The notes: generated by a model not told the origin, from the letters alone. DNA of 64,000 nt from Rhodobacteraceae bacterium F11138 (GCA_016521575.1 JAEKDP010000003.1:296465-360464); one strand, 5' to 3'. Positions 28,289 through 38,670 are shown, numbered from the stretch's first letter. Numbers and translations are program-made.

Positions 28289-29170
28289 TTAACCGATTGC
28301 CTCCAGAACGGCTTCGCCCAGACCGGCCGGGCTTTCGGCGACGACGATTCCGGCGGATTTCATCGCCTCGATCTTGTCATCGGCCCCGCCCTTGCCACCG
28401 GCGACAATGGCGCCTGCGTGCCCCATGCGGCGGCCCGGAGGGGCCGTGCGTCCGGCGATGAAACCGGCGGTGGGTTTCCAGCGGCCCTTTTTCTTTTCGT
28501 CGGCCAGGAACTGCGCGGCCTCTTCTTCGGCGCTGCCGCCGATTTCGCCGATCATGATGATGGATTGCGTTTCGTCATCGGCCAGGAACCATTCCAGCAC
28601 ATCCAGATGTTCGGTGCCCTTGATGGGATCGCCACCGATCCCGACGCAGGTGGATTGTCCCAGTCCCACGTCAGTGGTCTGTTTCACCGCCTCATAGGTC
28701 AGCGTGCCCGAGCGGCTGACCACACCGCAGGAGCCGCGCTTGTGGATATGGCCGGGCATGATGCCGATCTTGCAGGCATCCGGCGTGATGACCCCGGGGC
28801 AGTTCGGCCCGATCAGCCGGCTGCTGGAGCCTTCCAGCGCGCGTTTCACCCGCATCATGTCCAGAACCGGAATGCCCTCGGTGATCGCCACGATCACTTC
28901 CATTTCGGCGTCGATGGCTTCCAGGATGCTGTCGGCGGCAAAAGGAGGCGGGACATAGATCACCGTTGCATTGGCTTCGGTTTTTGCCTTGGCTTCATGA
29001 ACCGAGTTGAACACAGGCAGGCCGATATGCTCGATTCCGCCTTTGCCGGGCGTCACGCCGCCGACCATGTTCGTGCCATAGGCGATGGCCTGCTCGGTGT
29101 GAAACGTGCCTTGCGAGCCGGTCAGGCCCTGGCAGATGACTTTGGTGTTTTCGTTGATAAGGACGGCCAT
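28289..29170 (-). CDS. sucD: Succinyl-CoA synthetase alpha subunit
   Basis: Catalyses substrate-level phosphorylation with SucC, turning succinyl-CoA to succinate with NTP formation. The 293-residue protein has the CoA-binding [15 protein letters not shown] region, the GPNCPG motif and the phosphohistidine region [16 protein letters not shown]. The start [10 protein letters not shown] at 29170 is conserved. It is separated from sucC by a low-GC gene. Confidence 0.95.
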   Translation of the reverse strand: MAVLINENTKVICQGLTGSQGTFHTEQAIAYGTNMVGGVTPGKGGIEHIGLPVFNSVHEAKAKTEANATVIYVPPPFAADSILEAIDAEMEVIVAITEGIPVLDMMRVKRALEGSSSRLIGPNCPGVITPDACKIGIMPGHIHKRGSCGVVSRSGTLTYEAVKQTTDVGLGQSTCVGIGGDPIKGTEHLDVLEWFLADDETQSIIMIGEIGGSAEEEAAQFLADEKKKGRWKPTAGFIAGRTAPPGRRMGHAGAIVAGGKGGADDKIEAMKSAGIVVAESPAGLGEAVLEAIG

Positions 29171-29181
29171 TGGTTCTCTCT

Positions 29182-29691
29182 TTAGTAATTCGCCGGACCA
29201 ACCTGAGGTGATTGGCAGAAGCCAATGAACAGGCCTTCGGGACACACAGAAACCGTGTCTCTTTGCGGCGAAGTTATCATTGCGTTGGCGACCACGAGAT
29301 CGCCAAGATTTTCGAATTTTCGTGTCACGGGCGTTACGTAATGAACCTCAATCTTGTCAGCATGAACAACTCGGTTCACCGCAGTCCAAACATCATTCTC
29401 ATACTTATATCCGTTCTGGGATATTCGGATCAGTGGTCCTTCTGCCTTAAGGTTCTTGTGTCCACTGATCTCCATGAATCTCCGAGCGTTAATAGAGAAA
29501 GAAATGAGTTCAGTGATGATTTGTTCGCTGACAAGTTGAGAAAGCCCGTCGTCGTCTGCAGGCCAGATGTTCCCACATAGAGCGGCGAGTCGAAGACCAT
29601 GTAGAACCGCCTGACTCCTGGCGTTGGACGCTGAATCGCCGCCTCTCACTCCTTGGCGTCGCAACTCAACACTGCCGACGAACTCATGCAT
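29182..29691 (-). CDS. Low-GC hypothetical cargo protein between sucC and sucD
   Basis: A 169-residue soluble protein I do not recognise. It has an N-terminal helical part ([20 protein letters not shown]) and a beta-rich second half ([19 protein letters not shown], then [13 protein letters not shown]). No membrane segment or signal peptide is seen. GC is about 47% in 29281-29460 (84 of 180 by hand count), against roughly 60-65% around it. Its ATG shares a base with the sucC stop and its stop lies 11 nt before sucD, so it has been inserted without breaking operon coupling. Function unknown; signs of transfer are strong. Confidence 0.62.
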   Translation of the reverse strand: MHEFVGSVELRRQGVRGGDSASNARSQAVLHGLRLAALCGNIWPADDDGLSQLVSEQIITELISFSINARRFMEISGHKNLKAEGPLIRISQNGYKYENDVWTAVNRVVHADKIEVHYVTPVTRKFENLGDLVVANAMITSPQRDTVSVCPEGLFIGFCQSPQVGPANY

Positions 29692-30884
29692 CAGCCCTTG
29701 ACCGCCTTCACGATCTTCTGGGCACCGTCCTTGAGGTTGTCGGCGGCGATCACGTCGAGGCCGGAGTTGTTGATGATCTCCTTGCCCTTCTCGACATTCG
29801 TCCCTTCCAGACGCACCACCAGCGGCACTTCCAGACCGACCTCCTTCACCGCGGCGACCACGCCTTCGGCGATCACGTCGCAGCGCATGATGCCGCCGAA
29901 GATGTTGACCAGGATGCCTTTTACCTGCGGATCGGATGTGATGATCTTGAACGCCTCGGTGACCTTTTCCTTGGTCGCGCCGCCGCCCACGTCAAGGAAG
30001 TTGGCCGGTTCCGCCCCGTACAGCTTGATGATGTCCATCGTCGCCATCGCCAGGCCCGCACCGTTGACCATGCAGCCGATCTCGCCGTCCAGCGCGATAT
30101 AGTTCAGGTCGAACTTGGACGCCTCGAGTTCCTTGGGGTCCTCTTCGGTGGTGTCGCGCAGCTCGGCGATATCCGCGTGGCGATAGACCGCGTTGCCGTC
30201 AAAGCCCATCTTGGCATCCAGGCATTTCAGATCGCCCGCGTCGGTGACGATCAGCGGGTTGATTTCGAGCATCTCCATGTCCTTGTCGACGAACATGCGA
30301 TACAATGTGCCCATCAGCGCCACGCACTGTTTGACCTGCTTGCCGCTCAGCCCCAGCATGAAGGCAATACGGCGACCGTGGAAGGGTTGATAGCCGGTGG
30401 CCGGATCGACCGCGAAGGACAGGATCTTCTCGGGCGTTTCGGCGGCGACCTCTTCGATGTCCATGCCACCTTCTGTCGAGCACACGAAACTGATGCGGCT
30501 GGTCTGGCGATCAACCAGAAGGGCCAGGTACAACTCGGTCTCGATGCCGCTGCCGTCTTCGATATAGATGCGGTTGACTTGTTTGCCCGCGGGGCCGGTC
30601 TGATGCGTGACCAGAGTCCGGCCCAGCATTTTCCGGGCTTCGTCGGCGGCTTCTTCGACCGACTTGGTCAGGCGGACACCGCCCTTTTCACCTGCGTCGG
30701 CTTCCTTGAATGAGCCTTTGCCGCGACCACCTGCATGGATCTGCGCCTTGACGACCCACAAGGGTCCGTCCATTTCGCCGGCGGCGGTCTTGGCCTCTTC
30801 GGCGCGAAGCACGACGCGTCCATCGGACACCGGCGCACCATAGCTGCGAAGGAGGGCCTTGGCCTGGTATTCGTGGATGTTCAT
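29691..30884 (-). CDS. sucC: Succinyl-CoA synthetase beta subunit
   Basis: The nucleotide-binding ATP-grasp subunit, 397 residues. It starts [16 protein letters not shown] and shows [18 protein letters not shown] and the C-terminal [14 protein letters not shown] motif. First gene of the operon: an intergenic region with two identical palindromes and the mdh terminator lies upstream. Confidence 0.95.
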   Translation of the reverse strand: MNIHEYQAKALLRSYGAPVSDGRVVLRAEEAKTAAGEMDGPLWVVKAQIHAGGRGKGSFKEADAGEKGGVRLTKSVEEAADEARKMLGRTLVTHQTGPAGKQVNRIYIEDGSGIETELYLALLVDRQTSRISFVCSTEGGMDIEEVAAETPEKILSFAVDPATGYQPFHGRRIAFMLGLSGKQVKQCVALMGTLYRMFVDKDMEMLEINPLIVTDAGDLKCLDAKMGFDGNAVYRHADIAELRDTTEEDPKELEASKFDLNYIALDGEIGCMVNGAGLAMATMDIIKLYGAEPANFLDVGGGATKEKVTEAFKIITSDPQVKGILVNIFGGIMRCDVIAEGVVAAVKEVGLEVPLVVRLEGTNVEKGKEIINNSGLDVIAADNLKDGAQKIVKAVKG

Positions 30885-30992
30885 GAAATTTGTCCCGTCT
30901 GACTGCGATTAAGGGCGGTATACGCATCCTTATGACATGCAGTTAAACGAAATTTTGACGCGGGTGCAGGATTTTGCGAAAAAAGCGACATA

Positions 30993-31023
30993 TGTGATCA
31001 CATGATGAAATCGTGTGATCACA
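30993..31023. promoter_or_regulatory. Paired TGTGATCACA palindromes upstream of sucC operon
   Basis: Two identical 10-bp palindromes TGTGATCACA at 30993-31002 and 31014-31023, 21 bp centre to centre (two helical turns), about 110-140 bp upstream of the sucC ATG. A looser GTGA-N5-TCAC lies at 31041-31053. The arrangement is that of a cooperative repressor or activator site. The cognate factor is not identifiable from sequence; the half-site TGTGA recalls CRP or GntR factors, but the spacer is absent. Confidence 0.68.
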
Positions 31024-31062
31024 CAGGTCTGCGTTGGGCGGTGAAACGATCACAAAGCGTGT

Positions 31063-31076
31063 GCGATTCGAATCGC
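31063..31076. repeat. Perfect 14-bp palindrome GCGATTCGAATCGC
   Basis: Lies between the mdh terminator and the TGTGATCACA pair. It may be an additional operator for the suc operon. Confidence 0.45.
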
Positions 31077-31093
31077 GGGCCTTTGCAGACCAG

Positions 31094-31122
31094 AAAAAAA
31101 CGCCGCCCCGGTCAGGGCGGCG
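31094..31122 (-). terminator. mdh terminator
   Basis: Stem CGCCGCCC / GGGCGGCG (31101-31108, 31115-31122). On the minus strand it is followed by seven T (31100-31094). It ends mdh and separates it from the sucC operon. Confidence 0.9.
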
Positions 31123-31148
31123 CATAGATCGGTTTTTGACGCTGCCAG

Positions 31149-32440
<1,292 letters not shown>

Positions 32441-32758
32441 TCAGGCGTCGTTGCCCTTGGGGGGCAACGCTTCGGCAAGTTCCTCAAAGGATTGCCCCGA
32501 CGCCACCAGGCAGGTCACCCCGTTTGGCGTGGTGACGGTTATGGTCCAGGATCCGGTCTCATCGGACGCGAAAACCTCGACGACCGTGCCCTGTGCGCCC
32601 AAGCCGATGCTCTGGCGGGTTTCACCGTATCCTGACGCCAGACGTTCGACCACGGTTTCGCGCGGGGCGCAGTTGCGGGATTGCTGAGCCGCGACCTGTT
32701 GTCCCGCCAGAGCCATCACGCCCAGCCCGATTGTCATGTTCAACAAAGTCTTGTTCAT
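32441..32758 (-). CDS. Small periplasmic protein of unknown function
   Basis: A 105-residue protein with a signal peptide (MNKTLLNMTIGLGVMALAG, cleavage after VAA). The mature part has two Cys (in RNCAPRE and VTCLVASG), possibly a disulfide, and an alternating beta-like GSWTITVTTPNG segment. The start at 32758 has AAAGGG upstream; the longer open frame has no signal-like N-terminus. I know similar short secreted proteins in Rhodobacteraceae but no function. Confidence 0.68.
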   Translation of the reverse strand: MNKTLLNMTIGLGVMALAGQQVAAQQSRNCAPRETVVERLASGYGETRQSIGLGAQGTVVEVFASDETGSWTITVTTPNGVTCLVASGQSFEELAEALPPKGNDA

Positions 32759-33022
32759 GGGATTACCCTTTCCCTGAGGCTGCCTGTCCGGTTTCCGTCC
32801 GTTGTCTGATCCACGGCCCGATGGACCGAAAGCCTTCCCGAAACGGCCTGTCTTGCTTGGAACCGACGCCCAAAACACTGGCAAACGAGTGCTGAAAAGT
32901 AGTTAATGTTCCGCGCGGTGGTCCGAACGCCGGATAGAATGCTGCATCGCGGCGATTTCCGCTTGATCTTTTCTATCAATAGTGGCCCATTCGAAGCAAC
33001 AAAATGACCTTTGGAGATGCTC

Positions 33023-33880
33023 ATGGAGCCCAGTGCCCGTCCATATCGTTCCGTTCTCTACATTCCCGGGTCCAAATCCCGCGCGTTGGACAAGGCGCGC
33101 GGCTTGCCCGTGGATGCGATCATTTTCGATCTTGAAGACGCCGTGACAGCCGAAGAAAAGGTGAATGCCCGAACGCTTCTGCGCGAAACCCTGGCGCAGG
33201 GGGGATATGGCAATCGTACACGATTGGTGCGGATCAACGGGCTGGATACCGAATGGGGTCGGGCGGATGCCCTGGCCGCGCGCGACATGGACGCGGATGC
33301 GATTCTGTTGCCTAAAGCTGGCAGTCCGGCCGATGTCGATGCCCTGGCCGAAATGACCGGGGACATGCCAATCTGGACCATGATGGAAACACCGCAGGGC
33401 ATGCTGAACGCCGCCGCCATCGCGGCCCATCCGCTGGTGGCCGGTTTTATCATGGGAACCAACGATCTGGCCCGGGATCTGAACACCCGTTTTCGTGCCG
33501 ATCGGGTCCCTCTGATGACGTCTCTGGGGCTGTGTCTGCTGGCGGCCAGGGCCGAGGGCGTGGTCATCATCGATGGGGTCTACAATGCGTTCAAGGATGA
33601 CGCCGGTCTGATGCAGGAATGTGTTCAGGGGCGCGACATGGGGTTCGACGGCAAGTCCTTGATCCATCCTGCCCAGGTCGAGATCGCAAATCGCGCGTTT
33701 GCACCTTCGCCCGAAGAGATCGAACTGGCCCGCCGGCAGATCGCCGCGTTTGAGGAAACCCAAGCCCAAGGGCAGGGTGTTGCCGTTGTCGATGGCCGCA
33801 TTGTTGAAAATCTGCACGTTGCAACTGCCCGTGAATTGCTGGCAAAAGCGGAGATGATCGAGGCAATGCAAGCGGGGTAG
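33023..33880 (+). CDS. mcl2: CitE-family (3S)-malyl-CoA thioesterase
   Basis: A CitE/malyl-CoA-lyase-family TIM-barrel protein of about 285 residues. It starts YRSVLYIPGSKSRALDKARG and has the IFDLEDAV metal site, MMETPQGMLNA, the GTNDLA loop and KSLIHPAQVEIAN. The position beside mdh and suc and upstream of mch matches Rhodobacter sphaeroides mcl2, whose product hydrolyses malyl-CoA to malate in acetate metabolism. A citrate lyase beta subunit or Mcl1 are alternatives, but no citrate lyase partner is present. The GGAG site favours the ATG at 33023. Confidence 0.8.
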   Translation: MEPSARPYRSVLYIPGSKSRALDKARGLPVDAIIFDLEDAVTAEEKVNARTLLRETLAQGGYGNRTRLVRINGLDTEWGRADALAARDMDADAILLPKAGSPADVDALAEMTGDMPIWTMMETPQGMLNAAAIAAHPLVAGFIMGTNDLARDLNTRFRADRVPLMTSLGLCLLAARAEGVVIIDGVYNAFKDDAGLMQECVQGRDMGFDGKSLIHPAQVEIANRAFAPSPEEIELARRQIAAFEETQAQGQGVAVVDGRIVENLHVATARELLAKAEMIEAMQAG

Positions 33881-33885
33881 CCAGC

Positions 33886-34440
33886 ATGGGATGGGTTTTG
33901 TTGATTCTGGGCGTGGCGCTGTGGTGGGCTGCGCATCTGTTCAAACGTATGGCCCCCGAACGTCGCGCCGCGATGGGTGGTGCCGGAAAGGGCGCGGTCG
34001 CCGCCGCGCTGGTCGTTGCCATCCTGCTGATGGTCCTCGGCTTTCGCGCGACGCCGTTTGTCGCGGTCTGGACCCCGCCTTCTTTCATGATCCACCTCAA
34101 CAACCTGCTGGTTCTGATCGCGATCTGGATGATGAGCCCCGCCGGGCAGAAAGGTCTGATCCTGAACAAGACCCGCCACCCGATGCTGGGCGGATTCAAG
34201 CTGTGGGCTGTGGCGCATCTGCTGGTCAATGGCGATCTGGCATCAATCGTCCTGTTCGGCGGTCTGCTGGCCTGGGCGGTTGTCGAGGTGATCGTCATCA
34301 ACCGGAGCCAGCCCGACTGGACCCCCGGAGCGCCGGGCACCCTGTCCAAGGATGCGATGTTCCTGGTTGCCTCGCTGGTGCTGATGGGCGTGATCGGCAT
34401 GATACATGGCTGGCTGGGATACTGGCCCTTCCCGCAATAA
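33886..34440 (+). CDS. NnrU-family membrane protein
   Basis: A 184-residue integral membrane protein with about five helices. It has the NnrU signature TRHPMLGGFKLWAVAHLLVNGD and a preceding LILNKTRHP. NnrU members occur near denitrification genes and elsewhere; the biochemical role is unsettled. Here it lies between mcl2 and mch, six bases after mcl2. That placement recurs in Rhodobacteraceae as far as I recall, so it may have a carbon-metabolism role not implied by its name. Confidence 0.85.
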   Translation: MGWVLLILGVALWWAAHLFKRMAPERRAAMGGAGKGAVAAALVVAILLMVLGFRATPFVAVWTPPSFMIHLNNLLVLIAIWMMSPAGQKGLILNKTRHPMLGGFKLWAVAHLLVNGDLASIVLFGGLLAWAVVEVIVINRSQPDWTPGAPGTLSKDAMFLVASLVLMGVIGMIHGWLGYWPFPQ

Positions 34441-34451
34441 GGAGTTCCAAC

Positions 34452-34658
34452 ATGGCGACCCTCTATCGCTTCCTCTCGGAAGAGGACACATCTGCCTTCT
34501 GCCACAAGGTCAGCAAAGCACTGGCGCAAGGCTGGAGCCTTTACGGTTCCCCGACTCAGACATTTGATGCGGCATCCGGCGTGATGCGGTGCGGTCAGGC
34601 GGTCATCAAGGAGGTCGCTGCCGATTATACACCTGACATGAAACTCGGAGAGCAATGA
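34452..34658 (+). CDS. DUF1737 small protein
   Basis: A 68-residue protein matching DUF1737: YRFLSEEDTSAFCHKVSKAL followed by GWSLYGSPT and GQAVIKEV. It has a TAAGGAG ribosome-binding site and its stop directly abuts the mch ATG. The DUF1737 fold is small and mixed, with unknown function. Confidence 0.8.
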   Translation: MATLYRFLSEEDTSAFCHKVSKALAQGWSLYGSPTQTFDAASGVMRCGQAVIKEVAADYTPDMKLGEQ

Positions 34659-35705
34659 ATGCCCGCTGATACCGCCGCCAAGACCAACCCGGGCCGTTTC
34701 TTTGAAGACTATGCGGTGGGCGATGTGCTGCACCACGCGGTGCCGCGCACCGTCAAGATGGGCGAGCGGGCGCTTTATCACATGCTCTATCCGGCCCGTC
34801 ACGCGCTGCATTCCTCTGACCAGTTCGCGCAAGGCTGCGGTCTGCCGTTCAGCCCGCTTGACGATCTCGTGGCCTTTCATGTGGTGTTCGGCAAGACGGT
34901 GCCCGACGTGTCGCTGAACGCGGTGGCCAATCTCGGCTATGCCGAGGGGCGCTGGCGGATGCCGGTCTGGCCCGGCGACACGCTGCGCTCGGAAAGCGAG
35001 GTAATCGGGGTCAAGCAGAACTCCAACGGCAAGACCGGCGTGGTCTGGGTCCGTACGCGGGGTCTGAACCAGCAGGACGAGGTGGTGCTGGACTATGTCC
35101 GCTGGGTGATGGTGCGCAAGCGCGATGCCGAGTCCCCCGCGCCCGATACCGTGGTGCCGGAGCTCGCGCAATCGGTCGCCGCGACCGAGCTGGTGATCCC
35201 CAAGGGGCTGGATTTCACCGGCTACGACTTCACCCTGGCGGGCGAGCCGCATCGCCTGGGCGATTACGAGATCGGCGAGCAGATCGACCATGTCGACGGT
35301 GTCACCGTCGAAGAGGCCGAGCACATGATGGCCACGCGCCTCTGGCAGAACACCGCCAAGGTGCATTTCGACGTCAACGCCCGCCCCGATGGCAGCCGGC
35401 TTGTCTATGGCGGTCATGTGATTTCCATGGCACGGGCGCTGTCGTTCAACGGTTTGGCCAACGCGCAATTCCTGGTCGGCCTCAACGCCGGTGCGCATGT
35501 CAATCCGTGCCTGTCGGGGGATACGGTCTATGCGTGGTCCGAGGTGCTGGACAAGGCCGAGACCACCGCGCCAGGTGTCGGCGCAATTCGCCTGCGGCTT
35601 GTCGCAACCAAAGGACATGCGCCTTTCGATCTGCGCGGCGAAGACGGGAAATACCGCGCGCATGTGCTGCTGGATCTGGATGTGTGGGCTTTGATGCCGC
35701 TGTGA
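34659..35705 (+). CDS. mch: Mesaconyl-CoA hydratase (double MaoC hotdog)
   Basis: Hydrates mesaconyl-C1-CoA to beta-methylmalyl-CoA in the ethylmalonyl-CoA pathway. The 348-residue protein starts FFEDYAVGDVLHHAVPRTV and carries two MaoC-like hotdog units, the second with the FDVNARPDGSRLVYGGHVI hydratase motif. The length and the mcl2-NnrU-DUF1737 neighbours match the Rhodobacter mch. Lyase activity on the product would need mcl1 elsewhere in the genome. Confidence 0.88.
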   Translation: MPADTAAKTNPGRFFEDYAVGDVLHHAVPRTVKMGERALYHMLYPARHALHSSDQFAQGCGLPFSPLDDLVAFHVVFGKTVPDVSLNAVANLGYAEGRWRMPVWPGDTLRSESEVIGVKQNSNGKTGVVWVRTRGLNQQDEVVLDYVRWVMVRKRDAESPAPDTVVPELAQSVAATELVIPKGLDFTGYDFTLAGEPHRLGDYEIGEQIDHVDGVTVEEAEHMMATRLWQNTAKVHFDVNARPDGSRLVYGGHVISMARALSFNGLANAQFLVGLNAGAHVNPCLSGDTVYAWSEVLDKAETTAPGVGAIRLRLVATKGHAPFDLRGEDGKYRAHVLLDLDVWALMPL

Positions 35706-36018
35706 ACGGTCCTGCCGATGCCCTGCGCGAACAATTGGCGGTAAATTCGCCGTACCCGGATCACGAGGACCCCCAGCGCAGGCGTGAAACCGTGATCGGG
35801 CAATATTCAGAACCGCAAAGCCCAAGGCGTTCGGCGCAACCAGGAACCAATACAATCTGGAGAACAAGATAAACCGGGGCGGCTTTGCGGCAGCCTTCTT
35901 CATGATGCGCATGGACGCGGTGGGGTCGACTCGCTGAATTTGGAGGCTTGACTGCGAAAATCACGCTATATGATCTAGAACCACATTCTATCTGGTGGCT
36001 TGTTCATACTGCCGTTTC
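35706..36018. promoter_or_regulatory. Intergenic region with possible promoter of the permease-kinase gene
   Basis: About 310 bases with no gene. GC falls towards its right end. A candidate promoter is TTGACT (35948-35953) with TATGAT (35969-35974), spaced 15 nt, which is shorter than ideal. Near 35735 GGCG-N7-CGCC forms a small dyad. Nothing else is seen. Confidence 0.35.
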
Positions 36019-38670
36019 ATGTCGCCGAAGAGGATTCTTGTATTGAAGAACGCTCATTCTCCGCTGCTTCGATCATATCATTCCTGGATTGCAAATGAAA
36101 CGCTCGAGGACTACTCGCTGCGATTTGCAGCGCGCTCCTTTCGCAGATGGCCACCCTTCATCATAGCCAACACCGCGCTCGGCGGGATCTCTTTCCTCGC
36201 GCTGGAAGCGATAGGCGGTGCGATTACGTTAAGCTATGGCTTTGCGAATGCATTTCCAGCTATCCTGGTCGCAATCGTATTCATTTTTGCCGCCAGCTTT
36301 CCGATTGCCTATTATTCCAGCCGCTACAATATCGACATGGATCTGCTGACCCGTGGCGCGGGCTTCGGTTATGTGGGATCGACAATAACATCGCTGGTCT
36401 ATGCCACGTTCACCTTCATCTTCTTTGCCCTTGAAGGCGCGATCATGGCGCAGGCATTGTTGCTTCTGGCGGGCATTCCTCTGGTCGTTGGCTACCTGAT
36501 TTCATCCATCGTCATCATCCCGATCACCTTCATGGGGGTCACGATGATCAATCGCGTGCAGCTGATCAGCCAGCCGATCTGGATTGCCATGCAGCTGCTG
36601 CCGTTTGCGTACATTCTTTACGAGGATCCCGGGACCATTCAGCGATGGACCGGGTTTCTTGGCGCACAAGAGGGCGGAGGCGGTTTCAGCATCCTGTCAT
36701 TCGGCAGCGCCTTGGGCATTCTCTTTGCGCTGTCCATCCAGATCGGGGAACAGGTGGATTATCTGCGCTTTCTGCCGGACAAGACTGAAAAAAACCGTGT
36801 GTCCTGGTGGGCTGCGGTGACTCTGGCGGGGCCGGGGTGGATTCTGGTGGGGGGGTTGAAGATCCTGTTCGGCAGTTTCCTTGCGGTCCTGGTCATTTCG
36901 GCCGGTCACTCCAACGCGACCGCGCTGGAGCCGGTTCACATGTATATCCAAGCTTATGCGTATGTCAGCGCGGATCCGGGGGTTGTCCTGGCGGCCGCTA
37001 CGATCTTTGTCATCATTTCGCAGATCAAGATCAACGTCACGAACGCCTACGCCGGATCCCTGGCGTGGTCCAATTTCTTTTCCCGAGTGACGCTGTATCA
37101 CCCCGGGCGTGTCGTCTGGCTGTTGTTCAACATCATGATTTCGCTGCTGTTGATGATGCTGGGCGTTTTTGACACTCTGGAAGTGGTTCTGGCGATTTAT
37201 TCCGTTATCGCTGCCGCGTGGGTCGGTGCGATCTTCGCCGATCTGGCGATCCTGAAACCGCTCGGAATCAGCCCCTCGTTCACCGAATTCAAACGCGCCT
37301 ATTTGTCCGATTTCAACCCGGTCGGGTGTGGTTCGATGGCATTGGCGTCGTTGATCGCGTTTTCCTTTTTCGCGGGCTTTTTTGGTGAGCTTGCACAGGC
37401 CTACGCTGCGCCATTGGCCTTTGTCGTGGCATTGCTTGCCGCCGTGCTTATCGGTGTTCTGACCGGGGGGCGCTATTACATTGCGCGCCCGGCGGTCGCA
37501 TTGGCCGGGCCTGACGATACAAACGTTCGCTGCGATTTGTGCGGGTTCGAATACGAACGTCCCGACATGGCCCACTGCCCGTTCTATCATCGTCCGATCT
37601 GTTCCTTGTGTTGCAGCCTGGAATCCCACTGTCACGATATGTGCAAGTTGCCGCAGGTTGCAGAGGAAACGGATTTCGGGTCCCGCCTGGGCAGACTGCG
37701 AGACAAGATCGCACCGGACACCGTCAAGCGGCTGATCAAGGCGGCCGGGATCTTTCTGGCGCTTACGGTTGTCGTCGCAGCGGCGATCCTGATTACCTAT
37801 CGGTTGATCGAACCGGATCCGGAAACCACACATCTGGATAGTAGCGTGATCCTGGTCGGAGTCTTCCTGGCCTTGCTGCCGTTGCTGGCGGTCGGAACCT
37901 GGTGGATCGTATTGTCGCATGAAAGCCGTGAACTCGCGGAGCGGGATTTGCTGAGCTCGATGGACGAACTGGCAAAGGCGCAAAAGGACCTGGCCGCGAA
38001 CGAACGGCTGGCCGCCATCGGCGAGGTCACGGCAACCGTCAGCCATGAGCTGCGAAACCCGTTGGGCACATTGGTGAATTCCGCCGATGTGCTGCGCCGT
38101 TCGACAACCGGTGAGCAGGCGGAAACCCTGGGTGAACTGGACAGGTTGCAACGCAATGCCTGGCGATGTGTCAAGATCATCGACGATCTTCTGGATTATT
38201 CGCGGAACTATTCCTTCTATACGGTGGAAATAGAACTGGACGGTTGGGTGACACGGGCGCTGGCGGATTTGAATCCGGCCGTGGGCACACGGATTGCCGT
38301 CGATCTCGGCTCCGAAGGCTTGGTTCTTGCGGACAGTGAACGCCTGAGGCAAGCTTTCGTCAACGTTCTGAACAACGCCGCGCAAGCCAGCGATCTTGCG
38401 ACAAGCGACGCCCCTATCAAGGTGACGACATTCAACGATGGGGACGAGATCGTTCTGGAGGTGACGGACGAAGGGATCGGCATGACTGATGAAATCCAAC
38501 GCCGGATGTTTGATCCGTTGTACAGCACCAAGGCTTTTGGTGTGGGGCTGGGAATGCCGCTGGTGCGGCGTATCATTGAACATATGGATGGTACCGTACG
38601 AGTTGTCAGCGAAAGTGGCGTCGGCACCACGGTGCAGTTTCGCCTGCCGCGCGTAAGGACGCACCAGTAA
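36019..38670 (+). CDS. NCS1-type permease fused to a sensor histidine kinase
   Basis: About 883 residues. Residues 1-490 are a purine-cytosine permease/NCS1-like transporter with about 12 helices. A Cys-rich module follows (Cys505, 508, 520, 528, 531, 532, 538, 542 with four His), likely zinc-binding. Two more helices come next, then a HisKA domain (VSHELRNP, His676) and a HATPase with NVLNNAAQAS, DEGIGM and GVGLGMPLVRRI. This is a transporter-like sensor that probably detects a substrate such as a nucleobase or amide and phosphorylates a receiver. Start is uncertain: ATG at 36019, GTG at 35995, or TTG at 36043, which has the better AGAGGA site. It overlaps the next gene by 1 nt. Confidence 0.85.
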   Translation: MSPKRILVLKNAHSPLLRSYHSWIANETLEDYSLRFAARSFRRWPPFIIANTALGGISFLALEAIGGAITLSYGFANAFPAILVAIVFIFAASFPIAYYSSRYNIDMDLLTRGAGFGYVGSTITSLVYATFTFIFFALEGAIMAQALLLLAGIPLVVGYLISSIVIIPITFMGVTMINRVQLISQPIWIAMQLLPFAYILYEDPGTIQRWTGFLGAQEGGGGFSILSFGSALGILFALSIQIGEQVDYLRFLPDKTEKNRVSWWAAVTLAGPGWILVGGLKILFGSFLAVLVISAGHSNATALEPVHMYIQAYAYVSADPGVVLAAATIFVIISQIKINVTNAYAGSLAWSNFFSRVTLYHPGRVVWLLFNIMISLLLMMLGVFDTLEVVLAIYSVIAAAWVGAIFADLAILKPLGISPSFTEFKRAYLSDFNPVGCGSMALASLIAFSFFAGFFGELAQAYAAPLAFVVALLAAVLIGVLTGGRYYIARPAVALAGPDDTNVRCDLCGFEYERPDMAHCPFYHRPICSLCCSLESHCHDMCKLPQVAEETDFGSRLGRLRDKIAPDTVKRLIKAAGIFLALTVVVAAAILITYRLIEPDPETTHLDSSVILVGVFLALLPLLAVGTWWIVLSHESRELAERDLLSSMDELAKAQKDLAANERLAAIGEVTATVSHELRNPLGTLVNSADVLRRSTTGEQAETLGELDRLQRNAWRCVKIIDDLLDYSRNYSFYTVEIELDGWVTRALADLNPAVGTRIAVDLGSEGLVLADSERLRQAFVNVLNNAAQASDLATSDAPIKVTTFNDGDEIVLEVTDEGIGMTDEIQRRMFDPLYSTKAFGVGLGMPLVRRIIEHMDGTVRVVSESGVGTTVQFRLPRVRTHQ

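Noticed and set aside
31063..31076. TTCGAATC resembling a tRNA T-loop
   Set aside because: No acceptor, D or anticodon stems can be built around it and no CCA-side match; it is part of a palindrome.
33591..35912. Long open frame of 773 codons on the minus strand opposite mcl2, NnrU, DUF1737 and mch
   Set aside because: It mirrors four well-supported plus-strand genes, its product is His/Gln/Arg-rich with no family motif, and high GC makes such antisense frames common.
35995..36018. GTG start adding eight residues (MACSYCRF) to the permease-kinase
   Set aside because: No ribosome-binding site and not needed for the permease fold; ATG 36019 or TTG 36043 are better.
36697..38664. 655-codon open frame antisense to the permease-kinase
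   Set aside because: Shadow of a gene with clear membrane and kinase motifs on the plus strand.
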